Assembly: GCA_910586925.1 (NCBI GenBank)
Contig: CAJUKG010000007.1
Coordinates: 1 to 48,991, forward strand
Source of the DNA: an uncultured Christensenellaceae bacterium
GTDB lineage: Bacteria > Bacillota > Clostridia > Christensenellales > Pumilibacteraceae
Length of the DNA stretch: 48,991 bases
Reading direction: 5' to 3'
The notes beneath the pieces are model-generated. The model ran no database searches. It saw only the letters and a program-made list of their open reading frames with translations, and had not been told where the DNA came from. The position numbers and the translations under genes were made by a program. Below, piece by piece: positions 39,567-47,968 of this stretch; within the stretch, counting starts at the first letter, position 1; every line of letters starts with the position of its first letter.

Positions 39567-39597
39567 GCGCGTGCGAAAACACGCATTTGCAAAAAGA

Positions 39598-40932
39598 TCA
39601 CACCGTCGCGCACGAAAGCAAAACATTCAGAACGAACTTCCCGCCGTCGACGGACACCGAGCAAATGCCGTGATACTTTTCCGCGATTTTGCGCATGGAA
39701 CGAATACCTATGCCGTGGAAATTCTTGTCGTCTTTGGATGTTATCGGGAACCCGTCGCCGTCGAGCTTTATATTGCCGTCGCACGGATTGGTGATATTTA
39801 CCGACACCATTTCCCCCACTTTATGCACGACGACGCTTATATTGCGCATGTTTTCGTTTAGCCGCATTACCGCCTCTATGGCATTTTCGAGCGCGTTTCC
39901 GAACAGCGCGTACACGTCCGCCGCCGCCATAAACTCCAAAGCCCGACCGTCAACGACGCACGTCAGCGAAATGCCGTCGCGAGCGCATCGCAAACTTTTT
40001 TCGGTGAGAACGGTGTCGAGCACTTCGTTATCGGTGCGCACCGCCGCGTCGTAAATGGATATGGAGCTTTCGATTTCCTCGACCGTATCGGCGGGCAATC
40101 CTTTTTGCTTGCTTATAGACCGAATCTGATGCCGCAAATCGTGACATTTGAGGTTTATCAGCTCGATATTGTCTTTGGATATGTTGTATTGCCGTTCTTT
40201 TTCGCGCAACAAATATTGGGTTACGTCAAGCTCGTTTTTAAGCTCGCCCGTTTTGATCAAGCCGAACTGTATATAAAGCAGGAATCCGCAGCAAAGGCTT
40301 TCGTACACAATATCCATAAGCATGATCAACAGACTGCGCTCGCCGCCGTAATACACTATTATCGAGTTCAACAGTATGTCCACGACAAGCGCGAAGCCGA
40401 TTATTATCAGCACACCCGTTCTCTGTATTCTGAATTCTTCTTCCGGCTTTATGCGACGGATATACAGATAATAGAACACCGTATATGCCGAAAAGTACGC
40501 GAAAATATTTACGAAAACGGTCAGCCAAGTATAGTGATCCATTTTCGAGAGATCGAACTCGCCCTCGAAATACATACCGAAAATCGAACTTTCCCCGCTC
40601 GATATTATCGCCACCGAAAAATTAGCCACGCCGTACGCAAGATGTTGCATCGTGTATGCGGCTATTCCGCAAAACAGCACGTTTACTAAGCTCTCGTTGC
40701 AACAGAACTTGAGCATCGGCACGGTCACGGCGAACAGCAGGAAAAAAGTAAACGACGTGTAATACGCGTTGTAAACGAGCGGCAACAACGCCGCCAGCCC
40801 TTCCGTGACGGCAAAACAACCGATAAACCTCAAGGCAAACAGTTTGCGCCTGTGCAATCTGATCGCAAACAGCAATTCGGCTATGAACAGCTCGAATACG
40901 ACGAGCCATCGGTATAATAACAACATAGGCAT
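39598..40932 (-). CDS. AgrC-like sensor histidine kinase
   Basis: A 444-aa sensor kinase. About seven membrane segments fill residues 5-225. A dimerisation helix follows with the phospho-acceptor region KCHDLRHQIR (H264 or H268), then a GHKL ATPase domain with N-box NALENAIEA and the G-box region NFHGIGIRSMRKI. This AgrC/HATPase_c_5 type normally works with a LytTR response regulator. None is adjacent, but a LytTR gene with the expected receiver residues lies at 46218-46934 on the same strand, beyond the GH3 operon; the two promoters share TACACTAT at the -10. No agrB/agrD peptide genes are seen. GGAGG precedes the ATG with a somewhat long spacing. Confidence 0.85.
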   Translation of the reverse strand: MPMLLLYRWLVVFELFIAELLFAIRLHRRKLFALRFIGCFAVTEGLAALLPLVYNAYYTSFTFFLLFAVTVPMLKFCCNESLVNVLFCGIAAYTMQHLAYGVANFSVAIISSGESSIFGMYFEGEFDLSKMDHYTWLTVFVNIFAYFSAYTVFYYLYIRRIKPEEEFRIQRTGVLIIIGFALVVDILLNSIIVYYGGERSLLIMLMDIVYESLCCGFLLYIQFGLIKTGELKNELDVTQYLLREKERQYNISKDNIELINLKCHDLRHQIRSISKQKGLPADTVEEIESSISIYDAAVRTDNEVLDTVLTEKSLRCARDGISLTCVVDGRALEFMAAADVYALFGNALENAIEAVMRLNENMRNISVVVHKVGEMVSVNITNPCDGNIKLDGDGFPITSKDDKNFHGIGIRSMRKIAEKYHGICSVSVDGGKFVLNVLLSCATV

Positions 40933-40962
40933 AAGCCTACTTTCCTCCCACGCGTCCGCTAT

Positions 40963-40991
40963 AGTGTAGCACCGTTTGCGATAAATGTCAA
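40963..40991 (-). promoter_or_regulatory. Promoter of the histidine kinase gene
   Basis: On the minus strand, TTGACA (40986-40991), a 17-bp spacer and TACACT (40963-40968). It resembles the promoter at 47066-47094. Confidence 0.65.
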
Positions 40992-41080
40992 TACCGAAAC
41001 GACAAACAAACCGCTTTACGATTTTACCGAAAGCGGTCTGTCGTCGCATTGCCGTACGGCATTTATACGAGTGTTATTAT

Positions 41081-42607
41081 TTACGTTTGAGGGTCTTTAT
41101 ACATAGGTTCCCATTCTTTCATTTCTATGAGCCTGCTGTTATCCGTCGCCTCGTAAGTTATATCGACGTCGGCATCGACAGACAGTTCGATCTTGTCCAA
41201 GTGGAAATTTTCCTCACCGCCCACTTGATACAGTGCTATTTCGTTTATGCCTTCCGACAGCTTGATACAGCCGACCGTGAGCCAATCGAGACTGCACTTC
41301 GTATCGCTCACTTTGGGTTGCGCCAAAATCGCCTTTGTTTCTATTACTTCGCCGTTCACTTCGATATTGCAGTCGTTAAAGAGCAATCCGCTGTTCTTTC
41401 TGCCTATGCGAAGTCGCAACGTTACATAACACTCTTTGCTCGCTTCCACCGTGAATTTAACGTTCGAGTAACTTGTATGTATACATTTGCGCACGCCGTT
41501 GGTGTAGTCTACTATCGAGCCGTTTTTGGTATCGTCGCCGCGCGCGGAAACGACCGCATCTTCCGCTTCGATCGTGTACGTTTTCGCATCCTCGCCGCGG
41601 TCGCCGCATTTTTTGTGCCCCGCTTCGCCGTCATGCACGCAAACCGTCTTTATGCAACCGTCGCACACGTCGCACTTAATGCAATCGTCCTCATACAGCC
41701 ACTCGTTCGTAAACCCGCAAACGGTACACGCGCCGTTCGCGCCGTAAGTGTGGTTTTCGAGGTTTTTGTATCTCGGGGCTTCCTTGTTGTACCCTTTTCC
41801 GCACGACTTGAAGTTATCGCCCAAAGAACACGTCATTTTTTGCCAGTGGCTCGTCGAATCCCAATCGTATGCGTACGTGTGAGTATGATTGTCGCCGTTC
41901 GGCATGAACTTGCAAACGGTACACTGCCCGTTTTCGTCGAACTCGTGATCGCCCTCGTCGAGCTTTATATCTCTGTGATAGCATTTGGGCGCATGCCAAT
42001 GTTTGTCTGCCGTCGTCGTCCAGTACTTTGTATCGAACGTATGTTCGTGCACATACTCGCACACCGTGCATTTCATGTCGGCGTCGAACGTATGTTTCGC
42101 CTGTTCGTCTACTACGGAAAGGGTATGTTCGCAGGTAGCGGCGCGCCAATGATAAACGTCGTTGCTTGTCCATGCCGTAGCATCGTACGTGTGCGCGTGC
42201 GCCGTCCACCCGCACACCGTGCACTCGCCGTTCTCGAGCGTGTGACGCGCCTTGCCGTCCGTCAAATCGTAATGGTCGCAAGTCGCAACGTGCCAATGAT
42301 ACGTGCCGTCGCTTTCCCAACCTTCGTCGAAGGTATGGACGTGCGCGCGTCCGCACACCGAGCAAGCTCCGTCCGCGCCCTTATCGTCATGCGCGGCTTT
42401 GTCCTTGACTTCGGTTTTGTGCTCGCACGTCGCGGCGTGCCAATGGTCGGCATCGTCGCTCGACCATTCGGTCGCAAACGTGTGGGTATGCGACGCGGGC
42501 GGTGGGTTCGTTTTTTCGGGTTCAGTCCCGCACGCCGCGAGCGAAAATACCGACACGCTCGCCGCAAGAGAGAGTATTATACTCAAAAATTTTGCACTTT
42601 TTTTCAT
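41081..42607 (-). CDS. His/Cys-repeat lipoprotein with CBM-like C-terminal domain
   Basis: A 508-aa lipoprotein with lipobox LAAC (Cys26). Residues about 40-290 hold five imperfect repeats of 45-55 aa, each beginning HxHTF or HTY, continuing W-x(3-10)-HWHAATCEH-like and ending CTVCG: dense in His and Cys pairs and possibly metal-binding or disulfide-rich. A Cys-rich segment (CIKCDVCDGC) links to a C-terminal beta-sandwich (about 350-490) that begins YTIEAEDA and ends HLDKIELS, as in CBM6/35-like carbohydrate-binding modules. GGAGG precedes the ATG at 42607; earlier ATG and TTG codons at 42610 and 42613 are possible. It follows the GH3 gene by two bases and is presumably its surface partner. 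Confidence 0.82.
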   Translation of the reverse strand: MKKSAKFLSIILSLAASVSVFSLAACGTEPEKTNPPPASHTHTFATEWSSDDADHWHAATCEHKTEVKDKAAHDDKGADGACSVCGRAHVHTFDEGWESDGTYHWHVATCDHYDLTDGKARHTLENGECTVCGWTAHAHTYDATAWTSNDVYHWRAATCEHTLSVVDEQAKHTFDADMKCTVCEYVHEHTFDTKYWTTTADKHWHAPKCYHRDIKLDEGDHEFDENGQCTVCKFMPNGDNHTHTYAYDWDSTSHWQKMTCSLGDNFKSCGKGYNKEAPRYKNLENHTYGANGACTVCGFTNEWLYEDDCIKCDVCDGCIKTVCVHDGEAGHKKCGDRGEDAKTYTIEAEDAVVSARGDDTKNGSIVDYTNGVRKCIHTSYSNVKFTVEASKECYVTLRLRIGRKNSGLLFNDCNIEVNGEVIETKAILAQPKVSDTKCSLDWLTVGCIKLSEGINEIALYQVGGEENFHLDKIELSVDADVDITYEATDNSRLIEMKEWEPMYKDPQT

Positions 42608-42609
42608 CA

Positions 42610-45600
42610 TCAATCCTCCTTAAGGTTTGTTTTGTTTTTCTTATCCGAGTACCATATTATCCAAGACGCCGCGACCATTGCAAGACACAAGCCCATTAGC
42701 ACGCCCGAAACTATCTTTACGGCGAGCAATGCTTTTTCCCAGCCGGGCATAACGTCCATGAATCTCGTGCTCGTAGATACGCCGTTCATCATGAACGAAT
42801 GTAACTGCGTATACAAGATCCTGTGCGCACTCTCGCGAACAGCCTGACACACCGTGCCGTTATTGTCCTTGTAATAACGGTCGAGCGCGTCCTCGGGCAT
42901 ACCGCCGAGCCAAGCGTCCTGCCCCGCCGCGACGGCACGACCAAAGTTTTTGTCGGTGCCCGCGTTCGCGTCGGTAATGGCGACGCCGTTAAAGCCCCAT
43001 TCGCCGCGAAGCACTCCGTTCAGAAGTCCGTCATGCTGCCCCGTCCAAACAGTGCCGATACGGTTGTACGACGTCATAACGCCGTTACAGCTACCGTCGG
43101 TTATGAACTTTTCGTAAGCCTTGAGATAGATCTCTCTTATCGACTGTTCGTTTGCCCAAGTCTGCATACCCGATCTGAAATCCTCTTGTTCGTTGAGAAT
43201 GAGATGCTTGACGAACACGACCGCGCCCATTTCGCGCAAGCCCTTTATCTCCGCCGCACACATTTCGCCGCTCAAGAATCCGTCCTCGCCGTAATACTCG
43301 TATGCGCGTGCGCCCCAATGCGAGCGGTGGATATTGACAGCGGGACCGTAAACGCCCGCAATACTCGCATTCAAAAGGTGCGTGCCGAAAACATTTCCGA
43401 GCGTTTTCGCAAGTTCTGCGTTGTACGTCGCGCCCACTATCGTATTGCTCGGCAACGCGTACCCGCCGTCGCGCACTCCGCACGACCCGTCGCGCTGACT
43501 GATGCCCGGTGCGGAAATGCTTCTCGTGACCGCGGATATGCCGCTCGACTGAATGAGTTTTGCCTGCTCGTCAAACGTCATTTGATTCAAAAGATCTTTC
43601 CACAGCGCGTTGTCGTAGTCGAGCCCCATAAGCTGCACGAGTTTCAGTTCGCCGTATTCCGAAGTGACTGTATTGTATATCGGCATTTCGTCTGCGGGAT
43701 CGTTCTCGGCGTCGACTTCGTACAAGATGTTGGCTCTGTTCTCGTCGCCCTTTAGCGCGAGCACCGCGCCGCTCGGATACGTACCCTGCCAATCGTCACG
43801 CGAAAGATATTTTATTTGCTGCTCCATGCCTTTATTGAGATTGACGTCCGCGTCCGCGAACCGATTGACAATTTTCGTGCCGTTCGCGGTTTTCGAGTAT
43901 GTGTCGAAATCGTCGGAAGCATAATTGACCTTGTACGCAAGCGCGGCGTTGCCGTCGTAGTCCATGCCGTCGGCGACAGTTTTGTTTTTTGCGGCGAGTA
44001 TATTGTTGAGCGCGTCGTGCGAGTCTTTGCCTGCCGCGAGGAAGTAATCGCCTTTTTCGAGAATGTATGTGCCTTTGCCGTAAGCGTCATAACACTTAAA
44101 CTCATACTCTGGCACCGTGATCGTCACAGTCGCGCTCTTGCCCGGCGCGATCTCGGGAGTTTTTATAAACCCCGCAAGCCCCACCGCCGCCTTTTCGATG
44201 CCGTTGTCTTTGTCATATTGCGTGTACGGCTTTTGCAAGTAAACTTGAACGGCGTCTTTACCTGCGCGTTCACCCGTGTTCGTCACCGTGACGGTGACGT
44301 TATAATCGCTCCCGTTCTTTTCGACCGCAAAATCTCCGTACTCGAATTTCGTATAGCTCTCGCCGTGCCCGAACGGGAACGCCACTTCGTCGGCGTAACT
44401 CCACTTTGCGGTGTTCATCAGCCCGCCGACGCCGCTCGACGCGTTTCCTTTACCCAATACGGTATCCTCGTACCGCGTTTCGTAATAACGGTATCCGACG
44501 TATATCCCTTCTTGATACACGAGATATTTGTCGTCGGTGTCCTTGACTATACCGTTCGGCAACGAGCTGTACTTGTATATCCCGAAATTCTTGTTGGACG
44601 GCGCGGACTTGTTGTCGAACGCCCAAGTATCGGTAAGATGTCCCGACGGCGAAGCGTTGCCGACGAGCATATCCGCCAAAGCCTTCATGCCGGTGCTGCC
44701 GCCCCAACCGACCCACAGGCACGCGTCGACTTTTTGCATGTCTATGTTTTTGAGATTGATTTGCGCCGCCGAATTTATCACGACGATTATCTTTTTCAGT
44801 TTGTTTTGGTCTTTGAGCGAAATAAGCCCGTCTATAACGCCGCGCTCCGCGTCGGTGAGCGACAGATAATCGCCGTCGTCGCTCGGTGCGGCAACCGTGC
44901 TTATGCCGCCCGCCTCGCCGTAATACCGCGAAACGATATATACGCCCGCGTCGCCGAATTGAGTGACCCTGTTTTTTGCGGCGGCGGAATAAGCGGACCA
45001 GCTCATTTCGTTCGTTTGCCTGAAAGATATGCCGTAACTTTTCCTGTATCCGTTCTCGAGAGATTTCAAGCACTCCTCGTTCAGTTTGAGTCCGACGCTC
45101 TCCGCAGCGAATACCTTTTGCACGTCGAAAATCGAAGTGTCGTCCACGTTCACTCTGCCGCTCCCGACGCCGTGATGCACCCAATTAACGGTGCCCATAC
45201 CGAAATTGCTGATTTTATCCCCTTTTGAAAGCGGCAAAGCGGGCTTGCCGTCCTTTGCGATATTGTTCCAAAGAAGCACCGAGCCTTCCGTGTTTACCTG
45301 TTCGGTTATCCTGTCCGAATACGCATACATCGCCTCGGTGTCGAGAACCTGATTATTGACGCCGTATTTTGTTTCGAGAACGAAATCGCCGTTTTCGTCT
45401 TTTTTGGAAAATTCCGATTGATAATACTGAAAATCGTTGGGATTATCGGTATCGACGTTCACGGGCACGGTGCGTACCGCGCCGAAAAATTGATCGACGA
45501 ATATATACGACTTCATCGCTATGGGAGTAATGATGATAAAAATTATCATTATAAGCGCGAAGAATATGGACAGTAACGTCCACATCGAACGCTTGAACAG

Positions 45601-45624
45601 TCTGTTTTTCACAACGTCTTTCAT
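42610..45624 (-). CDS. Membrane-anchored, domain-permuted GH3 glycoside hydrolase
   Basis: A 1004-aa family 3 glycoside hydrolase with inverted domain order. The GH3 C-terminal domain comes first (about 100-400, GSTGMKALADMLVGNASPSG), then a fibronectin III-like module (about 440-560, VTVTVTNTGERAGKDAVQVY), and the TIM-barrel domain last (about 650-945). The nucleophile is probably D885 in GVAITDANAG, and the substrate-site KH is in FVKHLILNEQE. Single membrane segments lie at both ends (about 14-37 and 964-990), so the enzyme is tethered twice with the catalytic part outside. Permuted GH3 beta-glucosidases are known in rumen Clostridia. The ATG overlaps the 84-aa gene's stop (TAATG) and GGAGGTG precedes it. 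The sugar specificity is unknown. Confidence 0.9.
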   Translation of the reverse strand: MKDVVKNRLFKRSMWTLLSIFFALIMIIFIIITPIAMKSYIFVDQFFGAVRTVPVNVDTDNPNDFQYYQSEFSKKDENGDFVLETKYGVNNQVLDTEAMYAYSDRITEQVNTEGSVLLWNNIAKDGKPALPLSKGDKISNFGMGTVNWVHHGVGSGRVNVDDTSIFDVQKVFAAESVGLKLNEECLKSLENGYRKSYGISFRQTNEMSWSAYSAAAKNRVTQFGDAGVYIVSRYYGEAGGISTVAAPSDDGDYLSLTDAERGVIDGLISLKDQNKLKKIIVVINSAAQINLKNIDMQKVDACLWVGWGGSTGMKALADMLVGNASPSGHLTDTWAFDNKSAPSNKNFGIYKYSSLPNGIVKDTDDKYLVYQEGIYVGYRYYETRYEDTVLGKGNASSGVGGLMNTAKWSYADEVAFPFGHGESYTKFEYGDFAVEKNGSDYNVTVTVTNTGERAGKDAVQVYLQKPYTQYDKDNGIEKAAVGLAGFIKTPEIAPGKSATVTITVPEYEFKCYDAYGKGTYILEKGDYFLAAGKDSHDALNNILAAKNKTVADGMDYDGNAALAYKVNYASDDFDTYSKTANGTKIVNRFADADVNLNKGMEQQIKYLSRDDWQGTYPSGAVLALKGDENRANILYEVDAENDPADEMPIYNTVTSEYGELKLVQLMGLDYDNALWKDLLNQMTFDEQAKLIQSSGISAVTRSISAPGISQRDGSCGVRDGGYALPSNTIVGATYNAELAKTLGNVFGTHLLNASIAGVYGPAVNIHRSHWGARAYEYYGEDGFLSGEMCAAEIKGLREMGAVVFVKHLILNEQEDFRSGMQTWANEQSIREIYLKAYEKFITDGSCNGVMTSYNRIGTVWTGQHDGLLNGVLRGEWGFNGVAITDANAGTDKNFGRAVAAGQDAWLGGMPEDALDRYYKDNNGTVCQAVRESAHRILYTQLHSFMMNGVSTSTRFMDVMPGWEKALLAVKIVSGVLMGLCLAMVAASWIIWYSDKKNKTNLKED

Positions 45625-45878
45625 TAAACGCTCACCTCCTCCGATCCGGTTTTCTCTTTGAGTATGTACATGGTGAGCGAACCGACTAATCCCAGAACGA
45701 ACACTATGTCAAAAACAAACATCAGTATTTGATACCATTCTCCGAAAAACGCCGCTTCCGTATTGGTCTGCGCGGCAATGCCGTCGAGAAGTATGTATAC
45801 GCCGACAACGCCCGCGGTGAGGAAAAAGACGAACATGGCGCATATCCCCGTAATTATGCCCCAAGGCATTTTCTTCAT
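45624..45878 (-). CDS. Small two-TM membrane protein upstream of GH3
   Basis: An 84-aa protein with two hydrophobic helices (about 5-30 and 48-72) joined by an external loop, and a charged C-terminal tail. AAGGAG precedes the ATG at 45878. Its stop overlaps the GH3 start codon by one base, so the two are tightly coupled. No family is recognised. Its position suggests a membrane partner of the doubly anchored GH3 enzyme, for example an assembly or stability factor (inference). A leader of roughly 140 nt with a hairpin precedes it. Confidence 0.75.
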   Translation of the reverse strand: MKKMPWGIITGICAMFVFFLTAGVVGVYILLDGIAAQTNTEAAFFGEWYQILMFVFDIVFVLGLVGSLTMYILKEKTGSEEVSV

Positions 45879-46015
45879 AAATTTTCTCCTTGTTTTAATT
45901 TTGGTGTCCCGCAGCGCGCGATCCGCGGGAATGTTCGGAAAGCGATTTTGCGCATTGCGCTCTCCTCGACACACGAACAATCCCGTCACATTCTCCGAGA
46001 TTTCTTCGTTATATC
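45879..46015 (-). other. Long 5' leader of the GH3 operon
   Basis: If transcription starts near 46015, the leader is about 137 nt. It contains the hairpin TCCCGC (45907-45912) with GCGGGA (45925-45930), about 20 nt upstream of the ribosome binding site. No known riboswitch was recognised. The 339-bp gap 45879-46217 otherwise holds the promoter and the LytTR terminator and no gene. Confidence 0.4.
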
Positions 46016-46022
46016 TACCCGC

Positions 46023-46054
46023 ATTATATATTTCGGGATAGGATTTTTGTCGAA
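46023..46054 (-). promoter_or_regulatory. GH3 operon promoter with a possible Spo0A box
   Basis: A minus-strand -10 box TATAAT (46023-46028). No -35 consensus is present; instead TTCGACA, the inverse of the Spo0A box TGTCGAA (46048-46054), flanked by A and T, overlaps the -35 position. TGNCGAA is common by chance, so the Spo0A link is tentative. Confidence 0.35.
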
Positions 46055-46173
46055 ACCCGCTTAAACTCGACGTTTTTTCTTCTATTCGGTAAATTATGCG
46101 ATGAATACAAAAAAACAACCCCGCGCAAAACCGTCACGCCGAAGTTGTTTATATGCTTATTCTGAAAACAGTC

Positions 46174-46197
46174 TGTCGCCGTCGCAAGACGCCGACA
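46174..46197 (-). terminator. Possible terminator of the second LytTR gene
   Basis: TGTCG-C-CGTC pairs with GACG-C-CGACA across a GCAA tetraloop with one internal mismatch, 20 bp after the LytTR stop. The T-tract is poor. Confidence 0.4.
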
Positions 46198-46217
46198 CGG
46201 GAATAAACGCTCTTGAT

Positions 46218-46934
46218 CTATTTACCTCCGAGATATTCGTTAAGCCCCGTCAAGAACGCTTTCTTCTTGCTTCGGGAAATCTGCAAACTTTCGCCCGCGA
46301 CGGTAACGGACAGATCCCCGATAGCCGTCACGTGCATGAAGTTGACCAAAAAACACCTATTGCAAAGCGCGAACGGCGCGTCTTTCAGCATTTCGCACAC
46401 GTTGTACAGCTGGTCGTATGTCGAAAAATCACCGTGCACGGTATGATAAATGCAACTGTTGTGCACGACCTCTACGTACTTTATATCCTCGGTGCGCAGC
46501 CGTCGCTTCGTGCCGCGCTCCGAAATCCAAATTTCTTTGCCCGATACGGCTTTCGATCTTTCGATCGCTTTGTCCATTTTCATGGCGAAACTCTCGTACC
46601 GAATGGGCTTGACTATAAAATCGAGCGCGCCCACCTCGTACCCTTTTATAGCGTACTGCGCCATGTTGGTGACGAAAATTATTATCACCTTTCCGTCTTT
46701 CTCGCGCAACCGCCGCGCCGCTTCCATGCCGTCCATGTGCGGAAGTTCTATGTCCATGAACACGAAATCGTAATTCCCGCCGAACTCGTCGAGAAAAGAC
46801 AGCGCGTCGGAAAAACAGGCGATATTAAAAGTGTCCGCCCCCCCCCGCGCATTTTTCTCATACTCTTTTATGAGCGAACAAAGGGTATCTCGCGCTTCGC
46901 TATTATCCTCTACGATACATGTTCGGAATACCAT
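46218..46934 (-). CDS. LytTR-family response regulator with G9 tract in the coding sequence
   Basis: A 238-aa response regulator. The receiver has E9-D10, phospho-acceptor D61 (FVFMDIELPHMDG), T89 and K109 (FIVKP), all expected residues. The LytTR DNA-binding domain covers about 135-235 (RRLRTEDIKYVEVVHNS; APFALCNRCFLVNFMHV). GGAGGG precedes the ATG at 46934. Codons for residues 30-33 contain nine consecutive G (plus strand 46838-46846), where slippage of one base would truncate the protein early. It lies immediately upstream of the GH3 operon and on the same strand as the AgrC-like kinase at 39598-40932, which has no adjacent regulator, so the two may form a split two-component pair (inference). 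Confidence 0.9.
   Translation of the reverse strand: MVFRTCIVEDNSEARDTLCSLIKEYEKNARGGADTFNIACFSDALSFLDEFGGNYDFVFMDIELPHMDGMEAARRLREKDGKVIIIFVTNMAQYAIKGYEVGALDFIVKPIRYESFAMKMDKAIERSKAVSGKEIWISERGTKRRLRTEDIKYVEVVHNSCIYHTVHGDFSTYDQLYNVCEMLKDAPFALCNRCFLVNFMHVTAIGDLSVTVAGESLQISRSKKKAFLTGLNEYLGGK
46838..46846 (-). repeat. G9 homopolymer inside the LytTR coding sequence
   Basis: Nine consecutive C on the plus strand (G on the coding strand), within codons for Arg-Gly-Gly-Ala at residues 30-33. In frame at this length. Confidence 0.9.
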
Positions 46935-47065
46935 TATCCCTCCGATTTTTCCAACGACATAAATCGGACACCGCAGTGTAGCTCTATTCTGTCGAATGAC
47001 GGCAATTATGGAAATTTCCGAATACTTGCATATATCGAACTTGCCGTTTTTATAATTCAATACAT

Positions 47066-47094
47066 AGTGTAACATGCTTTCGGACGATTGTCAA
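47066..47094 (-). promoter_or_regulatory. Promoter of the second LytTR gene
   Basis: On the minus strand, TTGACA (47089-47094), a 17-bp spacer and TACACT (47066-47071). The long leader (about 125 nt) shows no clear structure. Confidence 0.65.
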
Positions 47095-47148
47095 TACAAA
47101 AATAAAAATTCGCTCGGCAAACAATGCGCGTGTAATTTACACAAATAC

Positions 47149-47177
47149 TTGAAATACACCGCAATATGGTGTATAAT
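47149..47177 (+). promoter_or_regulatory. Promoter of the 47204 lipoprotein
   Basis: TTGAAA (47149-47154), a 17-bp spacer and TATAAT (47172-47177). Divergent from the LytTR promoter. Confidence 0.65.
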
Positions 47178-47203
47178 AAGAAAAATCCCTCGGAGGTGGC
47201 GAG

Positions 47204-47938
47204 ATGCGCAAGACGGTTGTTTCGATATTGTTATCGGGAATATTATGCTTCGCGGCAAGCGCGTTTTGCGGGTGCGGCGACAGTAAATACACCCTTTCGG
47301 TCGGCGGCGAAACCGACCTATTGTACGCGCCGCTCGATCCGTCCTACGCCGCAGGCGAAACGGTAACGGTCAAAACGGGCTTATTATGCGACGCGGTGAC
47401 GGTCGTTGCACTCAACGGCGTCGAGCTTCCGCACACTCCCGTCAAAGAGAACGACGTATATACGCATTGGGAGTTTGTTTTCACCATGCCCGACGAAAAC
47501 TCGGTACTGTCGATCAAGACTACGGACGGGTTTCTCGAGCCGAATTATACCGTTGTCGAGAGCAAGCTCGCGTATAGCGATTTGGATTTGACGTCGGACG
47601 GCGAAACGACGGGCTTTAAGATGAATGCATACGTTCATTCGCTCGCAATGTGGAATAACATCAAACCGCTCCTGCCCGACTTTCGATCTGATCACGGCGA
47701 AGAATTTTTCTCAAGCCGCGCGCTTTTGGTGTTTTTCGGCGAAAAAGGAAGCGGCGGCGATTTCCCGCTTTCGGACCCCGAAGTGATACTGAAAGACGGT
47801 CGACTGATCGCGCGTTTGTCGCTCGAACCGTCCGATGAGATTTACGACACACCCACAGTAATGACCGAGTGGGCTGTCGTCATCGAGATCGAAAACAATA
47901 TTTTCTTCACCGATATAGGCGTGGAATACGATTTTTGA
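47204..47938 (+). CDS. Lipoprotein of unknown function
   Basis: A 244-aa predicted lipoprotein. The signal peptide ends in the lipobox FCGC (Cys24). The first mature 75 residues resemble a surface beta domain of the bacterial-repeat type (YAAGETVTVKTG...VVALNGVEL), also seen in listerial-type wall proteins. The remaining 140 residues are beta-rich and unrecognised. GGAGGTGG precedes the ATG. Divergently placed from the LytTR regulator and followed by the 47969 gene at 30 bp, with which it may be co-transcribed. The function is unknown; surface location is inferred from the lipobox. Confidence 0.75.
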   Translation: MRKTVVSILLSGILCFAASAFCGCGDSKYTLSVGGETDLLYAPLDPSYAAGETVTVKTGLLCDAVTVVALNGVELPHTPVKENDVYTHWEFVFTMPDENSVLSIKTTDGFLEPNYTVVESKLAYSDLDLTSDGETTGFKMNAYVHSLAMWNNIKPLLPDFRSDHGEEFFSSRALLVFFGEKGSGGDFPLSDPEVILKDGRLIARLSLEPSDEIYDTPTVMTEWAVVIEIENNIFFTDIGVEYDF

Positions 47939-47968
47939 ATCGTTTATATAGGCATAGGGGATAATTTC

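Noticed and set aside
39598..40932. Complete agr-type quorum-sensing system
   Set aside because: The kinase is AgrC-like, but no AgrB-type protease or small AgrD-type peptide gene was found near it on either strand.
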